The notes beneath the pieces were generated by a model that had not been told where the DNA came from, did no database searches, and saw nothing but the letters and a program-made list of their open reading frames with translations. The position numbers and the translations under genes were made by a program. Below, piece after piece: positions 1 to 9,537 of a stretch of 64,000 bases of DNA (position 1 is its first letter; the number at the start of each line of letters is the position of its first letter). This DNA comes from Deinococcus radiopugnans ATCC 19172 (GTDB lineage: Bacteria > Deinococcota > Deinococci > Deinococcales > Deinococcaceae). The stretch spans positions 62,001-126,000 of the forward strand of contig NZ_VDMO01000001.1 in assembly GCF_006335125.1 (NCBI RefSeq), read 5' to 3'.

Positions 1-1710
1 GGTGTTGGCGCTCAGGGCACTGGCGCTGAGCGCGGCATTACCCTGGACCGTGTGCGCCAGTGCACCGGGCGTGTCGTCGTCGCTGGCAACCGTATAGGCT
101 GCTGAGCCTGATAGCACTGCCCCCCGCACCCTTAAATAGGGCGAGCTCACTCCTGCTGTGGCCTGCCACTGCGTGCGGCGGCTGGGCAGGGTACCTCCTT
201 GGATGCGGCCCGACACGTTGGCCCCGAAGCCTCCGGGGCCGTTGTACAGGCCTAGTCCGGACGCGGACCAGGTTAGCCCCCCCGGTTGCCGCTGCAGCGA
301 GGCCGCCGCCCGGACCCCGAAGGGTTGGATACCATTCAATCCCCCTGAGACGCCCAGGGTGTGGATGCCCGACAGGCTGCCGCTGTACGTCTGGGTTACG
401 TCGAGGGCGTTGGTCACGTAGCTTAGTTCCTCGGTAACGAATACATCGCCCTGATACCGCCCCGCTGCGCTAAAGCCTACGCCTGCCAATCCCACATTCA
501 TGACCAGATTGGGATTCAGGCGGCGACCGTAGCGGATGCCCACAGTGTCGGTGCGCTGTGTCTCCCCGCCCTGACGAACCACGATGGTCGCGGCCTCCAC
601 ATCCACAGGACCGCCCGCCACCTGGGTGGTCGCCCCCACCCCGACATTGTAGATTTGCCCGGCCACTAGCCGACTGTAGCGGGCCTGTGAGCGGAGTTTC
701 CAGACGCCTTTATCGAGCGTTCCGCGGACCCCGAAGCCGTCTCTTCCTCCGTCCAGATCAGCGGTCCAACGTCCACCGTCGAGTTGCACGCCGAAGGTCG
801 GATTGTCTGGCAGTGGCCGGACTAGGCTGCCATCCAATCCAGAGATCCGCAGGTTTCCCTCCACGTAATCGGACAGCTGGCCGCCAACGGTGGGCTGTAG
901 GCTGTACCTCAGCGATGTGCTGCGGCCTGATGGAGACCAATCCATGTCCGCATCCAGTGCGGCCCGGACACTGAAGGTCAGGCGTGGACCACGGATGGCG
1001 TTTCCGCTGCGCCCGGCCACCGAGGTGTACACAATGTTGGTGCGCGCGCGTGCACTGATTTCCGGATTGTTGGTTGAAGTCGTCTCGAAGAAGAGGATGT
1101 AGAGATACCCCTCCGAAACCCGGTCGAGTTTCAGGGTGGCGTTGACGCTTCGCGACTCGCCGGGCTTCAGCGCAACCTCGCTGGTATCAAGTTGCGGGCG
1201 GCGGTCCACGTTGGTGATCTCCAGCCGGATGGTGTCGGTCTGGTTGCCTAGATTGGTGATCTCCAGTGGCACCGTCAGGGTCTGCCCCGGCGTCCCGCTC
1301 AGGATCTCGGGACTCCGCAGCGATACGCGCGCACGCGGCAGGACACGTACTTGGGTCTGGGCGCGGGCCACTTCCTTGCCGCCCTGTAAGATACGCAGCA
1401 CCAGCGGGGGCGAGTCCCCGGCTGGTGCCAACGCCGGAACCTGGAAGGTCACCGGAATCAAAGTGTTGCCATTTAGTTTCACTGTGCGCGTCCGCGTGAC
1501 CGGCACCCACTCAGGCGGGCTGTCTACCTGCAACTCGTAGTCGCCCTGACCCTGGGCCTGGAAGGTCAATGTCACATAGCCGCCTGGCTTCCCCTCGCGG
1601 GCAACTGGGGCCGTCACACTCGGTCCGCTGCCCTGCGCCGCAGCAGTCAGCGATGGCAGGGCAGGGGGCACGAGGAGCAATAACGCAAGCAAAGTGAGGC
1701 GGCGGGACAT
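1..1710 (-). CDS. Large secreted protein, NEW3-like domain plus beta-strand-rich region, usher-like (partial)
   Basis: The frame is open from an ATG at 1710 to the window edge, giving at least 570 residues with the C-terminus missing. An AAGGAG ribosome site lies 9 nt before the ATG. A signal peptide is seen (MSRRLTLLALLLLVPPALPS, then an Ala-rich cleavage region). Residues of roughly 110-220 read like a NEW3/CARDB-type Ig-like domain, with the phrase 'EITNLGNQTDTIRLEI'. The rest is long runs of alternating hydrophobic and polar residues with many Gly and Tyr, as in outer-membrane beta-barrels. It is the last visible gene after a subunit-like and a chaperone-like gene, which suggests an usher or secretion-pore role. 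That role is inferred from context and strand pattern only. A large secreted surface protein is the alternative. Confidence 0.6.
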   Translation of the reverse strand, partial: MSRRLTLLALLLLVPPALPSLTAAAQGSGPSVTAPVAREGKPGGYVTLTFQAQGQGDYELQVDSPPEWVPVTRTRTVKLNGNTLIPVTFQVPALAPAGDSPPLVLRILQGGKEVARAQTQVRVLPRARVSLRSPEILSGTPGQTLTVPLEITNLGNQTDTIRLEITNVDRRPQLDTSEVALKPGESRSVNATLKLDRVSEGYLYILFFETTSTNNPEISARARTNIVYTSVAGRSGNAIRGPRLTFSVRAALDADMDWSPSGRSTSLRYSLQPTVGGQLSDYVEGNLRISGLDGSLVRPLPDNPTFGVQLDGGRWTADLDGGRDGFGVRGTLDKGVWKLRSQARYSRLVAGQIYNVGVGATTQVAGGPVDVEAATIVVRQGGETQRTDTVGIRYGRRLNPNLVMNVGLAGVGFSAAGRYQGDVFVTEELSYVTNALDVTQTYSGSLSGIHTLGVSGGLNGIQPFGVRAAASLQRQPGGLTWSASGLGLYNGPGGFGANVSGRIQGGTLPSRRTQWQATAGVSSPYLRVRGAVLSGSAAYTVASDDDTPGALAHTVQGNAALSASALSANT

Positions 1711-1804
1711 GCAGGGCACTCCTTCTGAATGAAACGTGGGGTCACGCCCACCGACAGCGTATTCGCCGGTCGCCGGCGTCCGTGTCCAGAGGCGGTTGTT
1801 GGGT

Positions 1805-2371
1805 TTAGGGCAGCACGAGCGCCGTAAACGCTACGTCGAACAGGTAGCTACCGCCGGCCTCTGCACCGGTCAGATCCAGCGCGAACTCGATGTTTAATGG
1901 TAGCCAGCCACCCGACGGCCCGACGTTACTGAACACCATCTGGGGCGTGCCGGTCACGTCTAGCCACGGCCCCCCGTTGACGCGGTAGTGCATCTGCTTG
2001 CTGGGCAGGGCCCGGCCCTGCGTGTCTGGTTGGGAATGAACCTCCATCTGCACCGTCCAAGGCTTGGCGGCATTGCTGAACACGCCGAAGGCTTGCACTG
2101 GGGCCAGATAGCGGGCCGGAAACGTCGTGGGCGGGTAGTTGCCGGCATTGATGTCGAAAATCACGGCGGTGTTCGGGCGGCGCAGTGAGATGACATCGGG
2201 AATCAATGGCCGCACAGTAGCGTCGGTTTGAGAAGGTGCCCCTGGGTTGCCCGAGCCCGGCAGAGGCGCGCCGGGGACAGGTGTGCCAGGCAGAGGTGGC
2301 AGGCTCTGCGCTGTAGCATGTTCCCCGAAGAGCGCGCTCAATAGAACAGCGATCAGCAGCGGGCGGATCAT
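1805..2371 (-). CDS. Small secreted protein, possible pilus-subunit-like beta-sandwich
   Basis: The protein has 188 residues with a signal peptide (MIRPLLIAVLLSALFGEHATA), then a Pro/Gly-rich linker of about 25 residues (repeats of PLPG/PVPG), then a strand-rich domain ending in the hydrophobic-alternating 'GSYLFDVAFTALVLP'. A terminal strand like that is typical of fimbrial subunits, but no named family is recognised. The start overlaps the stop of the chaperone-like gene by 4 bp (ATGA), with an AGGAGG ribosome site inside that gene, so the two are translationally coupled. It lies 94 bp before the large strand-rich gene. Function inferred from context: exported structural or accessory subunit. 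Confidence 0.6.
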   Translation of the reverse strand: MIRPLLIAVLLSALFGEHATAQSLPPLPGTPVPGAPLPGSGNPGAPSQTDATVRPLIPDVISLRRPNTAVIFDINAGNYPPTTFPARYLAPVQAFGVFSNAAKPWTVQMEVHSQPDTQGRALPSKQMHYRVNGGPWLDVTGTPQMVFSNVGPSGGWLPLNIEFALDLTGAEAGGSYLFDVAFTALVLP

Positions 2372-3261
2372 GGTTTGCCTCCTGTCTTAGCAGGGCCAGA
2401 AGGGGCCGAGTTGGCACCGTTGGACTCAGGGTCTGCCGTGGTGGCCGGCGGTTTGAGATCAAAGGGTAGGGTGACCACATGTTCGCCCAGAATGTCCTTG
2501 TTCTTGTCCCCGTTGTTCAGAATCACCAGGGCGCTGTACTGGCCCTTGGGCACGGGCCCGCCCCAGGCACTCTTGAGTAGTACGGTGCGGTTGGGCAATG
2601 CCACGACCAGTGAGAGCGGCAGAGTGGCGGCCAGATTCCCGTCCGCGTCACGCAGTTCCACTCGTCCTTTCACTCCGGTAACGGCATTTCCAGTATTAGT
2701 GTATTGCACTGCAATTTGGTAGTTCCCCGTCTCATTTTGTGGAAGAGAATCAAAAATGCCCGTGATGCTGCCGTCTGCCTTGGTTGGCTGAACGTTGACG
2801 TAAATGGTATGGGCCACCCGCAGCCGGAAGGAGGCCAGTGTTTTGCCGGGTATCGCCGCCGGTTCCTGAGCCTCAAACATCAGCATTGCCCAGTGTGTGC
2901 CAGGCGTGGCGTCGGCGGGTACCTGAATGGTGTACCGGACCTGTTTGGTCTCCTCGCCGCCTAGTTCGATCTCAGCCGGGGTGAAGGTGGTCCACGCCGC
3001 ACTACTTTCCTTCACGGTACCCGCCGGGGGAAACTCGGTCTCGCCAATCTCACTGACGTTCATATCGGTCAGGTAGGCGACGACCCGCAACTTTTGTTCG
3101 CTGGGGTTAGGATTGTAGATGTTCAGCACCTGTGTGATGGTCTGGCCTGGGGTGGCAGTGTACAGACGAGCTACTGGGTCCACGCCGACGGTGGCCTGAG
3201 CGACCGCCGTGACTGCAAATAGGAAGAGCAGTAAGGCAAGCAAACGGGCAAGGGGACGCAT
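2368..3261 (-). CDS. Secreted fimbrial-chaperone-like protein (PapD/COG3121-type fold)
   Basis: The protein has 297 residues with a signal peptide (MRPLARLLALLLFLFAVTAVAQA). The mature N-terminus starts 'VGVDPVARLYTATPGQTITQ', followed by 'VLNIYNPNPSEQKLRVVAYL', a typical first-strand layout of periplasmic pilus chaperones, in which the donor strand is preceded by a statement on conserved proline/asparagine turns. A second Ig-like half follows ('YTNTGNAVTGVKGRVELRDA'), then a low-complexity Pro/Ser/Gly tail. A GGAGG site precedes the ATG. It lies in an operon with two other secreted proteins and a large strand-rich protein. The fold assignment is moderate; whether it truly serves subunits for export is inference. 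Confidence 0.6.
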   Translation of the reverse strand: MRPLARLLALLLFLFAVTAVAQATVGVDPVARLYTATPGQTITQVLNIYNPNPSEQKLRVVAYLTDMNVSEIGETEFPPAGTVKESSAAWTTFTPAEIELGGEETKQVRYTIQVPADATPGTHWAMLMFEAQEPAAIPGKTLASFRLRVAHTIYVNVQPTKADGSITGIFDSLPQNETGNYQIAVQYTNTGNAVTGVKGRVELRDADGNLAATLPLSLVVALPNRTVLLKSAWGGPVPKGQYSALVILNNGDKNKDILGEHVVTLPFDLKPPATTADPESNGANSAPSGPAKTGGKP

Positions 3262-3382
3262 GAAGCCTCCGGACAGGATGAGAGTGCGAAAGGGAGCTGC
3301 TCCGAATTCAGTAACACCGGAAAGCCGGCCGCCCCGATAAATGGGAGCAGCGCCTATTGGCCTTGGCGCTGCTCCCCGTCAC

Positions 3383-4267
3383 TTAGTTACCGGTGGCGTC
3401 AGAGTCGGCAAGCTCGAAGGGCGTGTCTTTTGATTCCAACGTGTAGGTCAGTACGGCATTGTTGTTACCGGCCCGGTCGCCATCCACCACCACCGCGATA
3501 ACGACCAGATCATCAAGCCAGCTGGTAAGTGGACGGCACTTGTTCGATCCACCACCGAGTTCTGGCTGAGTTTGTCCGGTGGTGCCGGCAGCGCGCGCTC
3601 CTGTGGTTCCAGTGGTTTTATCCATAGGAATAAGCTCTCGGGTGGCTCCGGGTTCAAGCTTATAGAGCCCGGTTGGCCCACCAAAAGTGCTGCAAGGATT
3701 GTCTTGGATATACATCATCTGCCGGCCCTGTTCCCCAACAGCTGGGTTATTTCGTGTCACGCTTAGTTTGAAATTGCCCACGTTGGAGAACTTCTGGATG
3801 ATGAAGGACCGGTAACACACAAAGTAGGCCTTGGTCGCGTTGTCAACTTCTTTATTGGCGTCTTTTTTGATGGGTGGGTAACTTGTAATCTGCTCACCTG
3901 CAATAACGTTAATTTCGCCCCACGTATCAGTGGTTTCGTATTTCGTTCCTAGCGGCAGAACCTGCTGCTGATTCCAAAAGTTAGGATTAGTCGAGGAAGC
4001 GACGTCAGGGCCAAAGCCGTAGGCACAGTACATCTTGGATTCTCTCTGTTCATCTGCGCTGAGCTTACTGATATCGAAGGTCAGTTTGGTAGCGTCCAGA
4101 TGGAGCGCCGTCGCTTCGGGTAGCTTGAGGTTGACCGTCTGGTGAACCGTTGCGGTCTTCTTGCCGATATCCACGTCGTCTGGTCCAGACTCCGTAGTGT
4201 AACTAATGGTTTGAGCTCCTGCCACAGCAACAGTCATCATCAGAGCGGTCATCCAAAATTTACGCAT
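3383..4267 (-). CDS. Secreted protein of unknown function, first gene of the chaperone/usher-like operon
   Basis: The chosen start is the ATG at 4267 because GGGGAG sits 6 nt upstream and the signal peptide begins there (MRKFWMTALMMTVAVAGAQ). An in-frame ATG 21 codons earlier has a charged leader and no ribosome site. The mature part of about 275 residues is strand-rich with four isolated Cys (in KMYCAYGF, YFVCYRS, NPCSTF and NKCRPL) that could form two disulfides, and ends 'FELADSDATGN'. No family is recognised. Its base composition is clearly more AT-rich than most of the window. As first gene it may encode the main exported subunit, but this is only positional inference. Confidence 0.6.
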   Translation of the reverse strand: MRKFWMTALMMTVAVAGAQTISYTTESGPDDVDIGKKTATVHQTVNLKLPEATALHLDATKLTFDISKLSADEQRESKMYCAYGFGPDVASSTNPNFWNQQQVLPLGTKYETTDTWGEINVIAGEQITSYPPIKKDANKEVDNATKAYFVCYRSFIIQKFSNVGNFKLSVTRNNPAVGEQGRQMMYIQDNPCSTFGGPTGLYKLEPGATRELIPMDKTTGTTGARAAGTTGQTQPELGGGSNKCRPLTSWLDDLVVIAVVVDGDRAGNNNAVLTYTLESKDTPFELADSDATGN

Positions 4268-4459
4268 GGTGTACTCCCCTTTCCTTCCCCTACCCTCACT
4301 TGTGGTCATTGCAGATCGGCCTGAGCGCACTGTGTTTCCCCCTATCTCTCTTCCCCCTTTGTCAGAAAGCGCCGCACCTCTCGTCTTTGTGTGTGCCGCG
4401 TGTGATGTGAAGGTAGTAAATGGTGCGTTACGCCTCGGTTAAGCGGGAGGACATTCTTT

Positions 4460-4606
4460 ATGAGACTAGACGTTGCTATTTTTTCCTACATTGGACGCAT
4501 TTCCCAGTTCTCTATCACCTTTCGCACATGTTTGGCAAAGTGTAAATGCCGTTTGAGACAGCAATTTTATCGATTGTCGTTGAGAATACTTCGCGCTCGA
4601 ATCTAA
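4460..4606 (+). CDS. Possible 48-aa cationic peptide in an AT-rich spacer
   Basis: ATG to TAA encodes 48 residues, preceded by GGGAGGA with an 8-nt spacing, which is a strong ribosome site. The peptide is very basic and has a central Cys cluster (CLAKCKC, followed by Arg/Gln-rich residues). It lies in the most AT-rich stretch of the window, divergent from the chaperone/usher-like operon. No homolog is recognised. It could be chance: the frame is short and codon use is unlike the rest of the window. Confidence 0.3.
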   Translation: MRLDVAIFSYIGRISQFSITFRTCLAKCKCRLRQQFYRLSLRILRARI

Positions 4607-5177
4607 TATTTAAATAAAATTAGAATGTCGTTAATATAATCGTCGATGAATTAGCGTTCCGGGGAGGCGGTGAGACGCAGACAGCACAGAAAGGCTGTAG
4701 CTGTACGCTTATTTCGCCTTCGGGCGCGTCGTTAAAGAGGCTGAAACGGCAGTTGGCTTTGATTTGCCATTGTTAGCGGAATGAGCAAAGTAAAACTCAA
4801 GCGTCGGCAAGCCAAGACGGGTTGATTTCTGCAGGTTTTTGTCGGTGGGAACGTAGATTCAGGCACGCCCTGGCAGGTGACCAGTTCAGAACCGACGCAT
4901 AAAGTCGGTGTCCTGGTCTCATGGTGTGAATGTTGGATGGGTAGGGCGAGTCTTTAAGGTCGGTGGCTTCTCAATGGACCTGAAATGACATACCCGCATC
5001 CCTTGACTCTGAGCCGTGAAGGGCTGGCCAGTCTGCCGTTCCCATCTGCCTCATGGCGTGCGGGCTGACGGGGGCAGCGCTGCCCCCGAAGAGTCAGGCG
5101 CGCTCTGTCGCTCCTCTCTTTCACCTGCGCCCTCTGAATTGGCCGTGCCCGGTGCAATGGCCGCGCCGGTGATCACC
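4607..5177. other. Long AT-rich intergenic spacer
   Basis: About 570 bp without a supportable gene. The first part has an AT-rich imperfect dyad, TCTAAT/ATTAGA around ATTTAAATAAA near 4601-4626. The composition rises back to normal GC towards 5000. No promoter, tRNA or repeat could be assigned. The low GC together with the neighbouring operon suggests foreign origin. Confidence 0.4.
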
Positions 5178-6155
5178 TCATAACGTAATCCGACGCCCCT
5201 CGCGCGCCGACTGCAGCAGGGCGTCCAGCACCCTGGCCTGCCTGACCGCGTCTTCAGGCGGGTACAGCGCCGTCTCTTCGCCCCGCACGACCCGCTGGAA
5301 GTGGGCCGCCATCAGGGCGTAGCCATTGCCGGGGGCCGGCGTCTGCGGCTCGCCGTCGCGGGTCAGGATGAACTCCGGCTCATCGCTGAAAAAGGCCCGG
5401 TCCAGTTCCATCACGCCGCCGGTGCCCAGCACCTGAGCGCGGCCGATCCGGCCTCCAGACAGCCAGTCGAAGCCGCAGTCAATGCTGGCCAGCGCGCCGC
5501 TTCCGACGTGGCTGTAATCCAGCACGGCGGACATCGACACGTCCACGCCGCCTGTGGTCCAGCGGGCCTGGGCCGTCACCGCAAGGGGCTCGCCCAGCAG
5601 CATCCGGGCCTGGTTGACCGGATAACAGCCGATATCGTACAGGGCGCCGCCGCCCAGTCCGGCGTTCAGGCGAATGTCCTCGGGATTGCGGACAGTAAAC
5701 CCGAACGCTCCCCGGTAGGCCCGGACCTCGCCCAGTTGGCCGGTATGGACCGCGTCCGCCAGCGCGCGGTGTTGCGGCGTAAAGCGGTAGGCGAAGCCCT
5801 CAAGCAGGACCAGGCCGGTCTGCGCGGCCACCTCGGCCAGCTGGCGCGCTTCTTGCGCGTTGAGGGTGAGCGGTTTTTCAGTCAGCACGTGCTTGCCGGC
5901 CTGGAGCGCCGCCGTACTCCAGGGCAGATGCAGGGCGTTGGGCAGGGCGATGTAGACTGCGTCCAGCTCGGCGTCGATCAGCTCCTGATAGGTGCCGGTC
6001 CGCGGAATGGCCCAGTCGCTCGCAAAGGTCTGAACGCGGGACGACTGCGGCTCCCGCGCCCCCAGCATCACCACCTCGCCCCCTGCGGACCGAATGGCAG
6101 GAATGAACGCGCGGGCGATTCGGGCCGCGCCAAGAATGCCCCAGCGAAACGTCAT
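5178..6155 (-). CDS. Gfo/Idh/MocA family NAD(P)-dependent oxidoreductase
   Basis: 325 residues. The N-terminal Rossmann fold begins '[13 protein letters not shown]' (residues 5-17), and the family's EKP signature is at residues 93-95, followed by a catalytic domain with '[20 protein letters not shown]'. Such enzymes oxidise or reduce sugars, inositols or related cyclic alcohols using NAD(P); the substrate cannot be read from sequence. The start at 6155 is preferred over an ATG four codons earlier because the fold begins directly after it. It stands alone, with no sugar genes nearby. Confidence 0.88.
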   Translation of the reverse strand: MTFRWGILGAARIARAFIPAIRSAGGEVVMLGAREPQSSRVQTFASDWAIPRTGTYQELIDAELDAVYIALPNALHLPWSTAALQAGKHVLTEKPLTLNAQEARQLAEVAAQTGLVLLEGFAYRFTPQHRALADAVHTGQLGEVRAYRGAFGFTVRNPEDIRLNAGLGGGALYDIGCYPVNQARMLLGEPLAVTAQARWTTGGVDVSMSAVLDYSHVGSGALASIDCGFDWLSGGRIGRAQVLGTGGVMELDRAFFSDEPEFILTRDGEPQTPAPGNGYALMAAHFQRVVRGEETALYPPEDAVRQARVLDALLQSAREGRRITL

Positions 6156-6292
6156 GTGTCTCAGCATAGCGTCCCTGCCGGCCTGCTTCTCGTTTCGTTC
6201 CGGGGGCTGCGACGTCGTCGTGCCGACGTAGCCGGTGGGTTTGTCAGGACCGCTCCTGCCCTTTCCTGGTGCAGATCGACCGACAGCTGGCT

Positions 6293-7150
6293 TCAGGCCT
6301 CTGAGGAAGGTGTCAAGGCGTCTGCCAGCCCCTGGGCGAGTTTGGTGGCCTGGGCGAGCTTGCGGGTATCCCGGGCGCTGAAGCCGGCGCTCTGCGGCGT
6401 GTGCGGGTAGTCCCGCAGCGACACCCGCCGCAGCTCGCCGGGAGGGGTGTACGGCACGTTGGCGGCCTTGCAGGCCCTGAACAGGGCGGCGCGCAGGTCG
6501 CGTTCCTGTTTGTAGGGAAAGACCCGTCCACGGGCGTAGAACTCGCCGCCCGCCGCCGAGCGCAGCGGCCTGAGCGCGGCGAGCGCCGTGTCGCTCAGTC
6601 GGGTCAGGGCGTGGGGGCGCAGGGCCGAGCCGGTGTCGGGATCGAAATCCTCCCAGTGCAGGGATAGCAGATCGCGCACCCGGTAGGCGTGCTGGTCAAT
6701 GAGAATCAGCGCAGCGTACAGCACCGCATCAGCCTGCACCTGCTGATGCAGACGTTCCAGATCGGTGCGTGAGAGCAGCGGTTCGCTCAGACGCTCGTTG
6801 GGAGGCCGGGGCATGCCGCGCAGGGGATGGCTGGGCCGCAGCCCCTCGTCCTGCAGCGTGCTGTACATCTTGGAGAGCAGCGAAAGCCGCAGGCGAATGG
6901 TGTTGGACCGGGCCTCTGCCCCGTTCTGGTTGCGGGCCGCCGCCTGCAGCAGCCAGGTATGGAAGTCGTCCGGCGGATCGGCCAGGTTGATCTGGTCCTG
7001 CTGCGCTTGGGCGAAAATCAGGCGCAGGGCGGTGTAGACCTCGTTGTCGGGGCGCGGCCAGATCCCGGACAACAGCGGGATCAGGCCATCGAGATCGGCG
7101 CGTTCGAGGGCCTGGATGAGTTTGCGGGCACGCTCATCGGTGGGAGGCAT
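6293..7150 (-). CDS. Degenerate tyrosine-recombinase-like protein
   Basis: 285 residues. The N-terminal half has a SAM-like core-binding pattern ('[20 protein letters not shown]', about residues 85-105). The C-terminal half has the first catalytic-box pattern '[19 protein letters not shown]', which matches the Arg-containing motif of phage integrases/XerC-D. The second box (HxLRH) and the Tyr near the C-terminus are not recognisable; '[18 protein letters not shown]' lies where they should be. It may therefore be a catalytically dead DNA-binding derivative. The start [10 protein letters not shown] at 7150 is chosen because the upstream extension is low-complexity. The 270 bp upstream hold nothing recognisable. 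Confidence 0.6.
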   Translation of the reverse strand: MPPTDERARKLIQALERADLDGLIPLLSGIWPRPDNEVYTALRLIFAQAQQDQINLADPPDDFHTWLLQAAARNQNGAEARSNTIRLRLSLLSKMYSTLQDEGLRPSHPLRGMPRPPNERLSEPLLSRTDLERLHQQVQADAVLYAALILIDQHAYRVRDLLSLHWEDFDPDTGSALRPHALTRLSDTALAALRPLRSAAGGEFYARGRVFPYKQERDLRAALFRACKAANVPYTPPGELRRVSLRDYPHTPQSAGFSARDTRKLAQATKLAQGLADALTPSSEA

Positions 7151-7420
7151 AGGCCAGTGTAAGCCAACTGGCGTTACCGGCTGCCGGGCCTGGAGGCCCC
7201 GCTCCCGCCCCGGTCTTGCGTCTCCCGCCACCCACCTGACCTCGGCGGCGGCAGCACGCAATGTGACCGGGCGTTCTCTGCCTTCACAGTATCCCGGAAA
7301 GCGGCACAGTGGCCCAAGGAGCGGCGCTGAGAGGAGCAGGTGGCATTTGCTCCGGCGTTCCCCCACGGAGCAGAGGCCGTCTCAGGCTGTTCACGGAGAC
7401 TGGCCTTCCCTGCTCGCGTC

Positions 7421-9283
7421 TCAGGGCCAGTAGCGGGTCAGGGTGAAGTCGGAGTTGCTGTCGCCGGCCAGGACGATCCGCGTGGCGGGAATGCGGTCGT
7501 CAGGTTGCAGCAGTGCGGCGCGGGCGGTGGACCGCTTGCCCGCAGGCCCCCTGGTGATGGTGGTCCCACCGGTTCCGAAGTCAGGGTCGACCTGACCGGT
7601 TTCCATCAGCCGGGTCACCGCGAAGTTGTCGTTGGAGCTGTTGCCCTCGTAGACCCAACTGCCGGCAACCACCTTGCCGTCGGTTTGCACGGCGACGGCG
7701 GTCGCCACGTTCCAGTTGCTGGGGTTGAGTTTCAAGACGGTCCTGCCCGCGTTGCCGAAGGTCGGGTCGGGCGCACCATCCTTGGTTAGCCGCACCACGG
7801 CGGTGTTCATCTGGTCATGCCCGCCGACCACCAGGCGGTTCTGGGCGTCCACCACGACCGATGTGGCCCCACTGTTGTTGCCGGGGAAGAATTTCGGCAC
7901 TTTCCCGCCAGTGCCGAAGGTGGGGTCGAGCGCCCCAGACGCGGTGTACCGGGCCAGCTGAAACGTGTCGCCGCCCGCCGCGACGATCCGGTCGCCCTGG
8001 AGCGCCAGCGCGAGGATCTTGTCCGAGCCACCCTCAGCGCTGATCGGGGTCGTGACCCGGCCACCCGTGCCGAAGCTGGCGTCCAGCGCCCCGCTGGGCA
8101 GATAGCGGGCCAGCGCGAAGTCCACGCCGCCGGCCGCGCTGCTGAAACTGGCCTGGCCCCCCACCACGATCTTGCCGTCCGGTTGAATCAGCAGCGCGTT
8201 CGCGCGGTCATGGTCGCTGCCCGTGAAGGCGGTGGTGAGCTTGCCGCCCGTCCCAAAACTGGTGTCCAGCGTGCCGTTGCCATTCAGGCGAAGCAATCCG
8301 AAGCGTTCTCCGTCCCCGTCAACGACCGTGCCGCCCGCCACGACAATCTTGCCGTCCGGCTGGACCGCGACGGCGCGGGCGATGTCGCGGCCCTGGGCGT
8401 AATCCACGACGACCTTGCCGCCGCTCCCGAACGAGGCGTCGAGCGCGCCGTCGCGGGTGAAGCGGGCAATGCCGAAATTCTCGAAATGGGGACCATAGAC
8501 ACTGCCCACCAGAATCAGCTTTCCGTCGGGTTGCAGCGCCGCGGCGTAGCCGTAGTCGGCAGCCTCCCCGATAGGCTGCCGGGCGATGCCGCCCGTTCCA
8601 AAGGTGGTGTCCAGGCTCCCCGCCGGGCCACGGACGGTCACGGTGATCGGTTTGGAAACGGTTGCAGAGCCGGTGGCGGTGCCGCTCAGGGTCACGGCGG
8701 TGGGCAGCGAGTGGGCGGCGCCCGCAGCCGCGCTCACCGTCACCGTGGCGCTGGTCTGCCCCTCGGGGATGGTCACGGCGCTGCTCGTGGCTCCGGTGGG
8801 CAGGCCGGACAGGCCGACACCCACCGCGCCGGTAAAGCCGGGCTTGCGGACGAGATTGACCGTCAGGCTGGCGCTTTTGCCCGTGACGACCGGGAGCTTG
8901 TCGGCGGAAAGCGTCAGGTCAAAGCTGCCGGCGGGCTGGGTCTGGGTGACGGTCACCTGGGCGGCGGTGCTGGTCACGCCATCTGCGCTGGCGGTGATCT
9001 GCGTGTCACCTGCGGTCAGTCCCTTGACCACCCCGCCCGCCACCGAGGCCACTGTCTCGCGGCTCGACTTCCAGGCAAAGTCGGTGTTCGGCACGATCTC
9101 TCCCTGAGCGTCCCTGGCGACGGCGGTCAGGGTGGTGCTCTGGCCCACCGCGAGGCTGGCCGATGCGGCACTGAGTTCAATGGTTTTGATCGTGGCGCTT
9201 GGGACCGGCCCCCCAGTGGTGCAGGCAGACAGGACGGCGGTGAGCAGGACGGCATTCAGGCTGTGCAGCTTCTTCTTTTGCAT
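7421..9283 (-). CDS. Lipoprotein with bacterial Ig-like domain and delta-60 repeats
   Basis: 620 residues. The signal peptide ends in lipobox LSAC with Cys at 21, so it is predicted to be membrane-anchored and surface or periplasmic. Residues of about 30-115 form a Big_2-type Ig-like domain ('LAVGQSTTLTAVARDAQGE'), followed by a second Ig-like stretch to about 225. The rest is a series of delta-60 repeats, each with an 'LQPDGKLILVG' element and a 'DGALDASFGSGGKV' element, about 50-60 residues apart, probably a propeller-like fold. Its promoter (9316-9348) carries the tandem GTCAC element shared with other secreted-protein genes here. The molecular function is unknown; such proteins are usually binding or adhesion proteins. 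Confidence 0.85.
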   Translation of the reverse strand: MQKKKLHSLNAVLLTAVLSACTTGGPVPSATIKTIELSAASASLAVGQSTTLTAVARDAQGEIVPNTDFAWKSSRETVASVAGGVVKGLTAGDTQITASADGVTSTAAQVTVTQTQPAGSFDLTLSADKLPVVTGKSASLTVNLVRKPGFTGAVGVGLSGLPTGATSSAVTIPEGQTSATVTVSAAAGAAHSLPTAVTLSGTATGSATVSKPITVTVRGPAGSLDTTFGTGGIARQPIGEAADYGYAAALQPDGKLILVGSVYGPHFENFGIARFTRDGALDASFGSGGKVVVDYAQGRDIARAVAVQPDGKIVVAGGTVVDGDGERFGLLRLNGNGTLDTSFGTGGKLTTAFTGSDHDRANALLIQPDGKIVVGGQASFSSAAGGVDFALARYLPSGALDASFGTGGRVTTPISAEGGSDKILALALQGDRIVAAGGDTFQLARYTASGALDPTFGTGGKVPKFFPGNNSGATSVVVDAQNRLVVGGHDQMNTAVVRLTKDGAPDPTFGNAGRTVLKLNPSNWNVATAVAVQTDGKVVAGSWVYEGNSSNDNFAVTRLMETGQVDPDFGTGGTTITRGPAGKRSTARAALLQPDDRIPATRIVLAGDSNSDFTLTRYWP

Positions 9284-9315
9284 GGGTGATCTCTCCTCGC
9301 CAGTAGGGCGGGGGC

Positions 9316-9348
9316 ACGTTATGGGTCACGCTGTGACTGACGCGTGAC
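9316..9348 (-). promoter_or_regulatory. Tandem 11-bp GTCAC promoter element (site A) for the delta-60 lipoprotein
   Basis: Read on the minus strand: GTCAC (9348-9344), N6, GTCAC (9337-9333), N10, ATAACGT (9322-9316) as -10 box. The predicted transcript start near 9309 leaves a leader of about 26 nt. Same architecture as sites B-E and G-I. Confidence 0.6.
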
Positions 9349-9537
9349 AGGGTGGCGGATGACGCCTCGCGCGGAGGGTTCAGTCCGCTGCCCAGTCACG
9401 CCACCGCCTCGTGGAAAACCGGGGCGCTGTTCTTCAGAGCGGCATGGAACGTCGCCCGAAGTGGGCGCGTTGCCACAGCAGGGTCACTCGAGCTCGCAAC
9501 CGACCCCGGTGTTGCGGCGGCACCGGCGCCCGCGGTT

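Noticed and set aside
6740..7150. Prophage or integrative element around the recombinase-like gene
   Set aside because: No att-like repeats, tRNA or phage genes on either side.
9386..9400. A further CAGTCACGCC between sites A and B
   Set aside because: The partner AGTCC is 12 bp away, not 11, and no -10 box follows at the right distance.
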